DNA of 48,372 nucleotides from Oceanivirga salmonicida (GCF_001517915.1 NZ_LOQI01000006.1:1-48372); one strand, 5' to 3'. Positions 8,552-17,802 are shown, counted from the first letter of the stretch. Made by a program: numbers and translations. Notes: generated by a model from the letters alone, not told the origin.

Positions 8552-9832
8552 ATGTATAATTTAGAAATTAATGAAAACTTATTAGCAACAGTAAAAATAG
8601 TAGTAGAAGGTGAAGAATTTAAATCAGCAAAGGAAGAAATTTTAAATAAATTTAAAAATACACAAATAGATGGATTTAGAAAAGGTAAAGCACCATTAGA
8701 CGTTGTTGAAAAACATTTCGAAGGACAAATAAGAGAAGAAATTTTTACTAAATTAATAAATAAAGAATTTTCAAAAGCAATAGAAGAAAAGAATGTTGAA
8801 CCTGTTTCAAGATTAGAAGTAGTAAGTGATAATATAACAAAAGATAAGGTAGAAGCAGTAATAACGTTTGCAGTAAGACCTGAATTTGAATTACCAGAAT
8901 ATAAAGGTTTAGAAGTTGAAATTGATGATTTACCAGAAGTTGATGATGAAGCAGTTAATAAATCAGTAGAAAATGTAGCAGCTAGACTTAAAACTTATGA
9001 AAAAGTTGAAGGAAAAGATACTGCTGAAAAAGGAGATATAGTAAATATTAATTTTGAAGGATTTGTTGATGGTACTGCATTTGAAGGTGGAAAATCAGAA
9101 AACTTTGACTTAGAATTAGGATCTCATTCATTTATAGATACTTTTGAAGATCAAATAGTAGGACATAAATTAGATGAAGAATTTGAAGTAAATGTTAAAT
9201 TCCCAGAAGAATATCATGCAGAAAACTTAAAAGGAAAACCTGCTATGTTTAAGGTTAAGTTAAATTCTATAAAAGAAGTTAAAATGCCTGAAATAAATGA
9301 TGAATTAGCAAAAAAACAAGGTTATGATACATTAGAAGATTATAAGACTTTTGTTAAATCAAATTTAGAAGCTCAAAGATTAGAACAATTAAACAATATG
9401 AAGTATCAAAAAGTAATAGATAAAATAGTTAAAAGTGCAACTATAACTGTACCAGAAGTATTAATAACAGAAGAAAAAGATAGAGAAATAGAAGCTTTCA
9501 AAAAACAATTAGCACAGTATGGTCAAAATCTAGAAACTTTCTTGACAAGTTCTAAAAAAACTATGGAAGAATTTGAAAAAGATGCTTTAGGAAAAGCAGA
9601 AGAAGTAGTTAAATTTAGATTAATAGCATCTGAAATAATTAAAAAAGAAAACTTAGAAGTAACAAAAGATGATATAAATGAACAATTAAATAATATGGCA
9701 ACTGGCTATAATATGACTAGAGAACAATTAGTAGAAGAATTAAAGAAAATGAATATTCTAGAAAATTATACTAATGAAATAGCAAATAATATAATAGGTG
9801 GAAAATTAAAAGACTTATTATTAACAAAATAA
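8552..9832 (+). CDS. tig: Trigger factor (ribosome-associated chaperone)
   Basis: 426-residue trigger factor. The N-terminal ribosome-binding domain has the signature IDGFRKGKAPLDVVEKHFEG near residues 39-58 (family GFRxGKxP). The FKBP-type PPIase domain (about 150-245) includes GDIVNINFEGFVDGTAFEGG, and the C-terminal chaperone arms run to TNEIANNIIGGKLKDLLL. Strong AGGAGG site. It heads the tig-clpP-clpX-lon block, a common arrangement joining co-translational folding to protein turnover. Confidence 0.95.
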   Translation: MYNLEINENLLATVKIVVEGEEFKSAKEEILNKFKNTQIDGFRKGKAPLDVVEKHFEGQIREEIFTKLINKEFSKAIEEKNVEPVSRLEVVSDNITKDKVEAVITFAVRPEFELPEYKGLEVEIDDLPEVDDEAVNKSVENVAARLKTYEKVEGKDTAEKGDIVNINFEGFVDGTAFEGGKSENFDLELGSHSFIDTFEDQIVGHKLDEEFEVNVKFPEEYHAENLKGKPAMFKVKLNSIKEVKMPEINDELAKKQGYDTLEDYKTFVKSNLEAQRLEQLNNMKYQKVIDKIVKSATITVPEVLITEEKDREIEAFKKQLAQYGQNLETFLTSSKKTMEEFEKDALGKAEEVVKFRLIASEIIKKENLEVTKDDINEQLNNMATGYNMTREQLVEELKKMNILENYTNEIANNIIGGKLKDLLLTK

Positions 9833-9845
9833 TTGGAGGAAATAA

Positions 9846-10418
9846 ATGATATATCCATTTATACATGAAGAAGAAAGTGGAATTGAAAAGACATACAATA
9901 TTTTTTCAAGATTATTAAAAGATAGAATAATATTTTTAATGGGTGAGATAGATGATGAAATGGCTAATACCATAATAGCACAATTACTTTATTTAAATGC
10001 CCAAGATAAAAATAAAGATATAATAATGTATATAAATAGTCCTGGTGGTTCTGTAACCGCAGGGCTAGGTATATATGATACTATGAATCATATAGATTGT
10101 AAGGTATCAACTGTATGTATAGGACAAGCAGCAAGTATGGGAGCATTCTTATTAGCCGCTGGTGAAAAAGGCATGAGAAGATCACTTAAGAATTCAAGAA
10201 TAATGATACATCAAGTTTTAGGTGGTATAAATTATTCTCAGGCTTCTGACGTTCAAATTAGAGCAGAAGAAATGCTTAGGTTAAAAGAATTATTAAATGA
10301 AGAATTAGCCAAAAATACAAATAAAACAGTAAAAGTTATAGAAAAAGCAACAGATAGAGATAATTTTATGTCATCAGAAGAAGCCAAAAAATTTGGTCTG
10401 ATAGATGAAATTATTTAA
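9846..10418 (+). CDS. clpP: ATP-dependent Clp protease proteolytic subunit
   Basis: 190-residue serine protease that forms the tetradecameric chamber of ClpXP. Catalytic triad visible: S97 in GQAASMGA, H122 in IMIHQ, and Asp172 in [15 protein letters not shown] is the oxyanion-hole strand. Standard length, no long propeptide. Lies 13 bases after tig behind TTGGAGGA. Confidence 0.96.
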   Translation: MIYPFIHEEESGIEKTYNIFSRLLKDRIIFLMGEIDDEMANTIIAQLLYLNAQDKNKDIIMYINSPGGSVTAGLGIYDTMNHIDCKVSTVCIGQAASMGAFLLAAGEKGMRRSLKNSRIMIHQVLGGINYSQASDVQIRAEEMLRLKELLNEELAKNTNKTVKVIEKATDRDNFMSSEEAKKFGLIDEII

Positions 10419-10432
10419 TGAAAGGAAAGACA

Positions 10433-11659
10433 ATGATAGAAGATAAATACTATGATTGTTCATTTTGTGGTGAAAATAGCCCTAACTTAGAATATATAGA
10501 AGGAGATGAACAAGCACAAATTTGTGAAAATTGTGTAAAAAGATGTGCTTTATTACTTGAAGAACAAAAAGTTTTGTCTAAAACATCAGAAAATAATTTT
10601 AATGTAAATCTTTTAAAACCTAAGGAAATTAAAGAAAAATTAGATGAGTATATAATAGGACAAGATAGAGCTAAAAAAGTTCTGTCAGTTGCTGTATACA
10701 ATCATTTTAAAAGGATTTCTTTAAAGTTAAAACAAGATTTAGACGTTGAAATTCAAAAATCTAATGTGTTATTAATAGGGCCTACTGGAAGTGGTAAAAC
10801 TTTATTAGCCCAAACATTAGCCAAAATATTAAATGTACCTATAGCAATAGCTGATGCTACTACTGTAACAGAAGCAGGTTATGTGGGAGATGACGTAGAA
10901 AATGTTTTATTAAAATTAATAAAAGCAGCGGATTATGATATTGAAGCAGCACAAAGAGGAATAATTTACATAGATGAAATAGATAAGATAGCAAGAAAAT
11001 CTGAAAACACTTCTATAACAAGAGATGTATCAGGTGAAGGAGTTCAACAAGCCCTACTTAAAATTGTAGAAGGGACAGTGTCATCTGTTCCACCACAAGG
11101 TGGCAGAAAACACCCTAATCAAGAATTGTTAGAAATAGATACAACTGATATATTATTTATAGTTGGTGGAGCATTTTCTGGATTAGAAAAGAAAATAAAG
11201 AGTAGATTTAATGTAAAACAAATAGGTTTTGGAAATAATAGTAAAAATATTGATTTAACAGAAGAAACTATATTTAAACATGTATTACCAGAAGATCTTA
11301 AAAAGTTTGGGCTTATTCCTGAATTAATAGGTAGATTTCCTGTAATAGCAGCACTTAATCAGTTAGATGAAGAAGCACTTATTAAGATACTAACTGAACC
11401 TAAAAATGCTTTGGTTAAACAATACCAAAAGTTTTTTGAAATGGAAGATATAGAATTATCTTTTGATAAAGGGGCATTAAAAGAAATTGCAAAATTAGCA
11501 TTTAAGAAAAAAATAGGAGCAAGAGGGCTTAGAAGTATAGTAGAAAATGCACTTCTTGATTTAATGTATGAAATTCCTAGTGAAAATAATATTAAAAAAT
11601 TAGTAATCACAAAGAAAATTATAGATGAAAAAAATAAAGTTAATACAGATAAGGAGTAA
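10433..11659 (+). CDS. clpX: ATP-dependent Clp protease ATPase subunit ClpX
   Basis: 408-residue AAA+ unfoldase that feeds ClpP. Zinc-binding domain with two CxxC pairs (C9/C12 and C31/C34), Walker A GPTGSGKT, Walker [12 protein letters not shown], and the family stretch [20 protein letters not shown]. An in-frame ATG at 10418 overlaps the clpP stop, but AAAGGAAAG (10421-10429) sits at proper distance for the ATG at 10433, and MIEDKYYDC is the natural N-terminus. Confidence 0.95.
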   Translation: MIEDKYYDCSFCGENSPNLEYIEGDEQAQICENCVKRCALLLEEQKVLSKTSENNFNVNLLKPKEIKEKLDEYIIGQDRAKKVLSVAVYNHFKRISLKLKQDLDVEIQKSNVLLIGPTGSGKTLLAQTLAKILNVPIAIADATTVTEAGYVGDDVENVLLKLIKAADYDIEAAQRGIIYIDEIDKIARKSENTSITRDVSGEGVQQALLKIVEGTVSSVPPQGGRKHPNQELLEIDTTDILFIVGGAFSGLEKKIKSRFNVKQIGFGNNSKNIDLTEETIFKHVLPEDLKKFGLIPELIGRFPVIAALNQLDEEALIKILTEPKNALVKQYQKFFEMEDIELSFDKGALKEIAKLAFKKKIGARGLRSIVENALLDLMYEIPSENNIKKLVITKKIIDEKNKVNTDKE

Positions 11660-11662
11660 TAA

Positions 11663-13975
11663 ATGATACCAGTAATTCCTGTAAGACAAATTGTTTGTAT
11701 GCCAGGTATAGAGTCTAGTATTAGATTAGGTAGAAAATTTAGCATTAATGCAGCTAACTTAGCTATGGAGAATAAGCAAATAGTATTAGTTGTACAAAAA
11801 GATATAAAAGACCTAGATATAACAGTAGATGATATAGAACAATATGGTATACTAGCAGAAACAACGAATTTAACTAAAACAAAAAATGATAACTATAATT
11901 TATTTGTTAAAGGTATTAAGCGTGTAAAATTAAAAAAATTAAACTATGACAAAGAAAAAAATAGTTTTATGACTGAAGTAATAAATGTAAGAACTAAAAT
12001 GGATTTAATAGATGATGAAAATTATAAAAAAACTATCTATAATCCAGAATATTTAGTTGCTATGGCAACAGATCTATTTACTAATAAATCTTTTGTTAAA
12101 TCTGAGGAAGGAATGAATTTATTAACAGCAAGTTCATTAGAAGAATTACTTGATATATTAGTATATTTTGTAAGTTTTCCAGTAGAAGTAAAACAAAAAT
12201 ATATTAGAATTAGAAGCTTAGGAACGCGTATTAAAGAATTTTATAAAGATTTAAGTGTTGAAAAACAAAAAGCGCATATAGAAGAAAGTGTAAATATTAA
12301 AGTTAAAGAAATTATTGATGAGTCGCAAAGAAACTATTACTTAAAAGAAAAGATGAAAGTAATTAAAGAAGAATTAGGCGATGATACTGATGACTATATA
12401 GAAGGTCTATATGATAAATTAGAAGCAAGTGAGATGCCTAAAGACTTTAAGGAAAAAGTTTTAAAAGATTTGAAAAAATTAGAAAAAACACCTCAAATGT
12501 CAGCGGAATACAATGTGCTTTTAAACTATATAGAATTAGTTTTAGAATTGCCATTTAAAGCATCTGAGAAAAAAGCATTTGATTTGAAAAAAGCAAAACA
12601 AATATTAGATGAAGATCATTATGGTTTAAAAGAAGTAAAAGATGCGGTTTTAGAGTTCTTAGCAGTAATTGAACTTAAAAAGAAACTAGCAAAAAAGAAT
12701 ACTAAAAAAACAGCAAGTGTATTATGTTTAGTAGGACCTCCAGGTATAGGTAAAACTTCATTTGCAAATTCTATCGCAAGGGCTATGAATAGAGAATTTT
12801 CTAAGATTAGTTTGGGTGGAGTAGATGATGAAAGTGAAATAAGAGGACATAGAAGAACTTATGTAGCTGCTATGCCAGGTAGAATTATAGAAGCAGTAAA
12901 AAGAACGGGAGTAAATAACCCAGTTATATTATTAGATGAAATAGATAAATTAGATTCAAATTTTAGAGGAGATCCATCTTCTGCTTTATTAGAAGTATTA
13001 GATCCGGCTCAAAACTATAAGTTTGAAGATCATTTTATAGATTATCCTTATGATTTATCTAATGTATTCTTTATATGTACTGCTAATAATTATTCAACTA
13101 TACCTGAGCCATTATATGATAGATTAGAAGTTATATACATAGATTCATATACTGAATTAGAAAAATTAAACATAGCTATGAAATATTTAATATCTCAGGT
13201 AGCAGAAGAAACAGGTATAAAACTTAATCTTAAAGAAGATATAGTTTTAAAAATAATAAATTCATATACTAGAGAAGCAGGAGTTAGAAATCTTAAAAGG
13301 GAATTGGTTAAATTAGCGAGAAAAATGGCAAGAGAAACTCTTGAAGAATCTAAGAAAAAATTTATTATAGGAAAGAAAAATTTAGTTAAGTATTTAGGGC
13401 CTGAAAAATATAAGCCTGAAAAAATGGCTGAAAAAAAAGCGAAAAAAGGGAGTGTAACTGGACTTGCATGGACTAGTGTAGGGGGAACTACATTAGAAGT
13501 ACAAGCTTTAAAAATGCAAGGTGATGGAAAACTAATGTTAACTGGTAAATTAGGTGAGGTTATGCAAGAATCAGCAAAAGTTGCTTATTCTTTTGTAAGA
13601 AGTATAAAAGATAAGAAAAATAACTTTGAAAAAGATTCTGATATACATTTACATTTTCCAGAAGGAGCAGTACCAAAAGATGGACCATCTGCAGGTATAA
13701 CTATAACTACTGCAATATTATCAGTAGTATCTAATAAAAAGGTTAGACAAGATTTAGCTATGACAGGTGAAATAACATTGACAGGTGAAGTATTAGCCGT
13801 TGGTGGTATAAAAGAAAAGGTTATAGCAGCACATAGAATAGGTATAAGAGAAGTCATATTACCAAAAGAAAATGAAGTAGATACAAAAGAATTGCCAGCA
13901 GAAATATTAAAAGATATGAATTTTAATTTTGTTGCTAATTATAATGAAGTGATAAAAATAGCGTTAGTTAATTAA
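11663..13975 (+). CDS. lon: ATP-dependent protease La (Lon)
   Basis: 770-residue LonA. The N-terminal substrate-binding LAN domain starts PVIPVRQIVCMPG; the AAA+ module has GPPGIGKT and VILLDEIDKL; the protease domain has the Ser-Lys dyad S676 (KDGPSAG) and K719 (GGIKEKVIAAHR), spaced 43 residues as in E. coli Lon. Begins three bases after the clpX stop behind AAGGAG. It degrades misfolded and some regulatory proteins in the cytoplasm. Confidence 0.95.
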   Translation: MIPVIPVRQIVCMPGIESSIRLGRKFSINAANLAMENKQIVLVVQKDIKDLDITVDDIEQYGILAETTNLTKTKNDNYNLFVKGIKRVKLKKLNYDKEKNSFMTEVINVRTKMDLIDDENYKKTIYNPEYLVAMATDLFTNKSFVKSEEGMNLLTASSLEELLDILVYFVSFPVEVKQKYIRIRSLGTRIKEFYKDLSVEKQKAHIEESVNIKVKEIIDESQRNYYLKEKMKVIKEELGDDTDDYIEGLYDKLEASEMPKDFKEKVLKDLKKLEKTPQMSAEYNVLLNYIELVLELPFKASEKKAFDLKKAKQILDEDHYGLKEVKDAVLEFLAVIELKKKLAKKNTKKTASVLCLVGPPGIGKTSFANSIARAMNREFSKISLGGVDDESEIRGHRRTYVAAMPGRIIEAVKRTGVNNPVILLDEIDKLDSNFRGDPSSALLEVLDPAQNYKFEDHFIDYPYDLSNVFFICTANNYSTIPEPLYDRLEVIYIDSYTELEKLNIAMKYLISQVAEETGIKLNLKEDIVLKIINSYTREAGVRNLKRELVKLARKMARETLEESKKKFIIGKKNLVKYLGPEKYKPEKMAEKKAKKGSVTGLAWTSVGGTTLEVQALKMQGDGKLMLTGKLGEVMQESAKVAYSFVRSIKDKKNNFEKDSDIHLHFPEGAVPKDGPSAGITITTAILSVVSNKKVRQDLAMTGEITLTGEVLAVGGIKEKVIAAHRIGIREVILPKENEVDTKELPAEILKDMNFNFVANYNEVIKIALVN

Positions 13976-13994
13976 TTTAAAAAGGAGTAAATTT

Positions 13995-14255
13995 ATGAAT
14001 TCAAATGTAGTATTATTAGGGTCATATGCAATATTAATATTAGCATTGTTTTTACCATTATATTTAATGAATAAAAATAAAAAGAAAAAATATAATGAAA
14101 TGATTTCTACAATGAAAATAGGAGATCAAATAGTAACTATTGGAGGAATATACGGAAGTGTTACTAAAATTTTAGATAATAAAATAGAAATAAAAATAGA
14201 TAAAGGTGTATCTATGACTATATCAAAAGGGGCGATTTCAAGGATAGAAAGATGA
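13995..14255 (+). CDS. yajC: Preprotein translocase subunit YajC
   Basis: 86-residue inner-membrane accessory protein of the Sec holotranslocon. One N-terminal membrane segment (about 5-26, VVLLGSYAILILALFLPLYL), then a basic stretch (NKNKKKK) and the conserved MKIGDQIVTIGGIYGSV. secD and secF, its usual neighbours, are not here. Its stop overlaps the start of the following amidase gene by 4 bases (ATGA). Confidence 0.9.
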   Translation: MNSNVVLLGSYAILILALFLPLYLMNKNKKKKYNEMISTMKIGDQIVTIGGIYGSVTKILDNKIEIKIDKGVSMTISKGAISRIER

Positions 14256-15274
14256 TAAAAGAATTAAAAAAAATAATTTTCCTGCTATTTTGTATAATTC
14301 CAATAATAACATTTTCTAATGATTTAGAAAGCGTTTCATACAGAAACGGTCAAATATCATTAACATTTTCAGAAAGAGTACCAAGATATAAAGAGGTATT
14401 TGATTCTGAATTACCATCTTTAACTTTGCTTTTTGAAGATACTGATAAAAACAAAAGAATAGAGCAAGTTATAAGTGTAAATGATAGTTATTTAATGGAT
14501 GTTTTAACTGAAAACTATAATGGTGAAACAGATATAGTGATTTATTTACAATCAAGAGTTAAATATACAATAAGTAGTTCAGGAAAAAAACTAATTATTA
14601 AATTAAAAGAAGAAAGTGTTTTAGTTAAGAAGAAAAAAACTATTGTTTTAGATGCAGGACATGGTGGAAAAGACAGTGGTGCAGTTGGTAATGGGTATAG
14701 AGAAAAAGATATAGCACTTAAAGTTATTCTTGAATTGTATCGTGAGTTAAGTAAAGACTATAATGTAATACTTACAAGAAAAGATGATACTTTTATACCA
14801 CTTAATAGAAGAGCAGATATTGGGAATGAAAATAATGCAGATCTTTTTGTAAGTGTGCATTTAAATTCATCACATAATAGAAAAGCACATGGAGCAGAAG
14901 TATTTTATTTTTCTAAAAACCCATCATCTTATGCAAAACAATTAGCAAAATATGAAAATAGTTTTGATATAAAAGGAGCAAGAGCAATAGAAGCATCACA
15001 GTTTGTTATTGAAGATGTATTATATCATTTAAACCAACAGCAAAGTGCGATTGTTGCTAATTCTATTTTAGATGGAATAGTTAGAACTATGAATATGGAA
15101 AGAAGACGTGTAGCAGGGGCAAATTTTGCTGTACTAAGAGGATCAATTTCGCCATCTATATTAATAGAGTTAGGTTTTGTTTCAAATCATGATGATATTA
15201 AGAAATATTCAACATCATATGGACAAAGAAAGGTTGCAAAAACTATAGCAGAAGCTATAAGAAAGCATTATTGA
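14252..15274 (+). CDS. Exported N-acetylmuramoyl-L-alanine amidase with AMIN-like domain
   Basis: 340 residues. Signal peptide at the N-terminus (hydrophobic 8-22, cleavage near FSN), an AMIN-like beta domain (about 24-122) and an Amidase_3 domain (128-340). Zinc ligands and catalytic residues are recognisable: H137 in LDAGHGGKDSGA, E151 in YREKDIALK, the later VSVHLNSSHN, and the catalytic Glu in LIELGFVSN. It cleaves the lactyl-alanine bond of peptidoglycan in the periplasm, as AmiC does in daughter-cell separation. Coupled to yajC by ATGA overlap and followed 7 bases later by a GerMN protein. Confidence 0.9.
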   Translation: MIKELKKIIFLLFCIIPIITFSNDLESVSYRNGQISLTFSERVPRYKEVFDSELPSLTLLFEDTDKNKRIEQVISVNDSYLMDVLTENYNGETDIVIYLQSRVKYTISSSGKKLIIKLKEESVLVKKKKTIVLDAGHGGKDSGAVGNGYREKDIALKVILELYRELSKDYNVILTRKDDTFIPLNRRADIGNENNADLFVSVHLNSSHNRKAHGAEVFYFSKNPSSYAKQLAKYENSFDIKGARAIEASQFVIEDVLYHLNQQQSAIVANSILDGIVRTMNMERRRVAGANFAVLRGSISPSILIELGFVSNHDDIKKYSTSYGQRKVAKTIAEAIRKHY

Positions 15275-15281
15275 GGTTAAT

Positions 15282-15764
15282 ATGAAAAGAAAATCTATGA
15301 GAAAAAAATTTATTGAAAAAAATTTATGGACTATTGTATTATTAGTATGCATAGTATTTGCATATATATACAAAAGTCATTTAAATAAACAACAAGAAGC
15401 AGTTACTGTTTTAGTTGAAGAAGCTGAACAAATTGAAAGAGAATCAGAGATTGTAAAGTTAAAAATATATGATTCTTTTGAAAATAAGATTAAAGAAAAA
15501 GAAATTGAAGTCAACAATAAGCAATTTTTGACTATGGGAGATTACATTAAATTAATTCTTGAAAATTCGGAATTCTTAACTAATAAAATGGACCTTTTAT
15601 CAGTTTATGAATTAGATGATGAGCAAGTTTTAGTTATATTATCAGATGAATTTAGAAATCTTTCAAAATCTTCATTTGTGGCAGTAACTACAACTATAAA
15701 ACTTAATTTAAAGGAAGCTTTTCCAAATGTAAAAGTAGTTAATATAAAGTTAGATAGTGATTAA
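15282..15764 (+). CDS. Membrane-anchored GerMN domain protein
   Basis: 160 residues. A basic start (MKRKSMRKK) and one membrane segment (about 15-28, WTIVLLVCIVFAYIY) anchor an extracytoplasmic domain. Residues 85-158 fit the GerMN pattern (hydrophobic helix YIKLILEN, LSVYELDDEQVLVILSDEF, then VKVVNIKL). GerMN domains occur beside AMIN/Amidase_3 cell-wall hydrolases in bacteria that do not sporulate, so a link to the adjacent amidase is likely; the biochemical role is unknown. A bidirectional terminator follows at once. Confidence 0.75.
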   Translation: MKRKSMRKKFIEKNLWTIVLLVCIVFAYIYKSHLNKQQEAVTVLVEEAEQIERESEIVKLKIYDSFENKIKEKEIEVNNKQFLTMGDYIKLILENSEFLTNKMDLLSVYELDDEQVLVILSDEFRNLSKSSFVAVTTTIKLNLKEAFPNVKVVNIKLDSD

Positions 15765-15795
15765 AAAAATCTAGGCTTAATTGTCTAGATTTTTT
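15763..15795. terminator. Bidirectional terminator, copy 1 of a repeated hairpin
   Basis: AAAAAATCTAG (15764-15774) pairs with CTAGATTTTTT (15785-15795) over a 10-base loop. It ends the rightward GerMN gene and the leftward gene at 15797-15997. Nearly the same sequence, including part of the loop, recurs at 16643-16675. Confidence 0.8.
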
Positions 15796-15796
15796 G

Positions 15797-15997
15797 TTAT
15801 TTTTTAATTTTTATTGTAATTATTAATTGTAGTAAACAGTATAAAAATATTAAAAATAAATTTGTAAAGAATATTGTTTTTGCTATAATAGTTTTGTCTT
15901 TGAAAATTATTACTAGCATAGGTAATATTACAACAAACAAAAGAAAGCAAAAGATACTGAATTTAAAACTTCTTACGAATAAAATATCTTTTTTCAT
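15797..15997 (-). CDS. Small two-helix membrane protein of unknown function
   Basis: 66 residues (MKKDILFVRSFKFSIFCFLL to LIITIKIKK) with two predicted membrane helices (about 11-32 and 38-61) and a basic C-terminus. It is supported as a real gene by a consensus promoter on the same strand (TTGATT-17-TATAAT, 16070-16042), by GGAG nine bases before its ATG, and by ending beside the bidirectional terminator at 15763-15795. No family recognised. Confidence 0.6.
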   Translation of the reverse strand: MKKDILFVRSFKFSIFCFLLFVVILPMLVIIFKDKTIIAKTIFFTNLFLIFLYCLLQLIITIKIKK

Positions 15998-16041
15998 AGT
16001 TTAACTCCGTTCTAAAAAATTAATTGTTAATTTTTTAATTA

Positions 16042-16070
16042 ATTATATACCTAAAAACTAGATAAATCAA
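16042..16070 (-). promoter_or_regulatory. Promoter of the small membrane protein gene
   Basis: On the minus strand TTGATT (16070-16065), 17-base spacer, TATAAT (16047-16042). It lies back to back with the promoter at 16085-16111. Confidence 0.65.
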
Positions 16071-16084
16071 TAGAGAATTTATCA

Positions 16085-16111
16085 TTGACAAAAGTTTTTA
16101 AATAGTATAAT
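16085..16111 (+). promoter_or_regulatory. Promoter of the small outer-membrane protein gene
   Basis: Perfect TTGACA (16085-16090) and TATAAT (16106-16111) with a short 15-base spacer; using TAATAT (16108-16113) as the -10 gives a spacer of 17. Confidence 0.65.
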
Positions 16112-16136
16112 ATTCTTTTAGAAAGGAAGTGAATGT

Positions 16137-16643
16137 ATGAAAAAAAACATAATTTTAATGTTTTCAATACTAGTATTATCAGGCTTATCATATACTAAGA
16201 AACCAGATAATATTAATGTTATAGGTAATATTGGATTTAATTCATATATATTAGAACCAACATATGGTGCTACCTTAGGATTTAATATTCAACCTGAATG
16301 GATTTTTGAAAAAGAAAAAATTGATATAGGTGTAGGTCCAGTATTTGGGGTAGATACTTCGGCTTTTAAATTTAATAATGATTTTTCTGGTTCTGCTCAA
16401 ATAAATTTAGGTGTAAGATATGACATTTATTTAAAGAAAAATGATATATATATAGGAAGTGAATTAGGGCTTGCATTAGGAATTCAAAAAAGTAAAGATA
16501 AACGTGTAGAATTTAATCCTTTTGCAATAAATGCTAAATTACTTCATGTAGGTAAAAAATTTGATAATGGATTTAGAGTTGGTGGTTATCTAGGTTATGG
16601 TTCAAAGGGAATTGTAGGATTAGAAATAGGTAAATCATTCTAA
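16137..16643 (+). CDS. Small exported outer-membrane beta-barrel protein
   Basis: 168 residues. Sec signal peptide (MKKNIILMFSILVLSGLSYT) followed by alternating amphipathic strands (IGVGPVFGVD, AQINLGVRYDIYL, IYIGSELGLALGI, FRVGGYLGYG) and a C-terminal strand ending in phenylalanine (LEIGKSF), the pattern of an eight-stranded outer-membrane barrel assembled by BAM. It has its own promoter and terminator, so is monocistronic. Exact function unknown; resembles small porin-like proteins of Fusobacteria. Confidence 0.75.
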   Translation: MKKNIILMFSILVLSGLSYTKKPDNINVIGNIGFNSYILEPTYGATLGFNIQPEWIFEKEKIDIGVGPVFGVDTSAFKFNNDFSGSAQINLGVRYDIYLKKNDIYIGSELGLALGIQKSKDKRVEFNPFAINAKLLHVGKKFDNGFRVGGYLGYGSKGIVGLEIGKSF

Positions 16644-16675
16644 AAAAAATCTAGGTATTAATTGCCTAGATTTTT
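16643..16675. terminator. Bidirectional terminator, copy 2 of a repeated hairpin
   Basis: AAAAATCTAGG (16645-16655) pairs with CCTAGATTTTT (16665-16675). It serves the rightward outer-membrane gene and the leftward PadR operon, whose last stop codon is at 16679. It matches copy 1 at 15763-15795 in both arms and in the TTAATTG loop. Confidence 0.8.
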
Positions 16676-16678
16676 AAT

Positions 16679-17161
16679 TTATCTACCTGAAATTTTTATT
16701 TTACCTAATAAATTACTTATATAAATATTAATAGTTTTATCACTTTCTTTATTAATATTTTTCATAGATACACTACCAATTATATCATCTCTTTGTAATG
16801 AGACATTACTACTAGTTTTAATTTTTATATCTCCTATAAAATCATCAATATTAATTTTTGAATTATTTTCTAAATCAGATGTTATTTTCCCAATAGAATC
16901 TGAAATATCTATAAATATTTCATCTTTATATATTATTTTGATAGCATCTAAATTATGTTTTTTAATAGATGAGATATTTACTTTATCAGATATGGTTTCA
17001 ACTTCTACATTATTACTATATTTTATAATGTTTTGTTCTCTCTTTATTATTTTTATATCTCCTACATAATCATCTATTATAATTTCATTATTTTTGAAGT
17101 TTATTACACTACTGTAATTATTTTTATATGCATAAATTGAAAATATAAATCCTGTTATCAT
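16679..17161 (-). CDS. DUF4097-like protein, second copy, 5' end frameshifted
   Basis: 160 residues from the ATG at 17161; a paralog of the next gene (shared NLENNSKINI, FIGDIKI, KTSSNVS, SDKTINI). It resembles the beta-helical DUF4097 'putative adhesin' family usually encoded behind PadR and DUF1700. The natural start is the ATG at 17196, one base after the upstream stop and behind AAAGGGA, but there the frame reads ATG-AAT-AAA-AAA-TAA. One more A in that A6 run would give MNKKIIIIGIILMITGFIFS, matching the paralog's membrane anchor. As written it is a decayed gene or depends on slippage; starting at 17161 removes half of the anchor. Confidence 0.6.
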   Translation of the reverse strand: MITGFIFSIYAYKNNYSSVINFKNNEIIIDDYVGDIKIIKREQNIIKYSNNVEVETISDKVNISSIKKHNLDAIKIIYKDEIFIDISDSIGKITSDLENNSKINIDDFIGDIKIKTSSNVSLQRDDIIGSVSMKNINKESDKTINIYISNLLGKIKISGR

Positions 17162-17197
17162 TAAAATAATACCTATTATAATTATTTTTTATTCATA

Positions 17198-17782
17198 TTA
17201 TTTCCCTTTCAATTTACCCTTAATATTTATGTTTCCTAATGCATTAATTATAGAAATATTAATAGTTTTATCACTATTTTTATTAATATTTTCTATTGAT
17301 ATAGGAGCAAGAGTATTAGTTGTATCTATAGAAACATTACTACTAGTTTCAATATTTATATCTCCTACAAAATTTTCTATATTTATTTTAGAATTATTTT
17401 CTAAATTAGAGTTTAATAAGCCAACTGCATCTATAATATCTATATCTAGATTTTCTTTATATATTATCTTTACTTTATTATTTTTAGCTTTCTTTTTTGA
17501 ATATATTTCTATTTCATTAGAATTATTATTAATATTTAATGTTTCATCATATTTTATAAGGTTTTTATCTCCCTTTTCTATTTGAATAGTTCCAGCAAAG
17601 GTTTCTAATAAAATTTTTTCATTATTAAAAGGCATTTCATGTGTAAGTTTATTAAAAGTTTTTTCATATATAAATTCATTATTATAGTTAGTTTCTATTT
17701 TATTATATGCATAAATTGAAAATACAAGCCCTATCATCATTAAAATTATACCTATTATAATTATACTAAGTTTTTTATTCAT
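17198..17782 (-). CDS. DUF4097-like membrane-anchored protein, first copy
   Basis: 194 residues: N-terminal membrane anchor (MNKKLSIIIIGIILMMIGLVFSIYA), then a repetitive beta region (ILLETFAGTIQIEKGDKN, SNLENNSKINIENFVGDINI) typical of DUF4097. Third gene of the leftward padR operon, 20 bases after the DUF1700 gene. PadR-DUF1700-DUF4097 sets are widespread and are thought to sense or respond to envelope stress; the extracytoplasmic beta domain has no assigned ligand. Confidence 0.75.
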   Translation of the reverse strand: MNKKLSIIIIGIILMMIGLVFSIYAYNKIETNYNNEFIYEKTFNKLTHEMPFNNEKILLETFAGTIQIEKGDKNLIKYDETLNINNNSNEIEIYSKKKAKNNKVKIIYKENLDIDIIDAVGLLNSNLENNSKINIENFVGDINIETSSNVSIDTTNTLAPISIENINKNSDKTINISIINALGNINIKGKLKGK

Positions 17783-17802
17783 ATTATTTTCCTTTCTAAT
17801 TT

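Noticed and set aside
17229-17585. 118-codon plus-strand frame opposite the first DUF4097 gene
   Set aside because: Shadow of the beta-repeat region; no ribosome site and no recognisable protein features.
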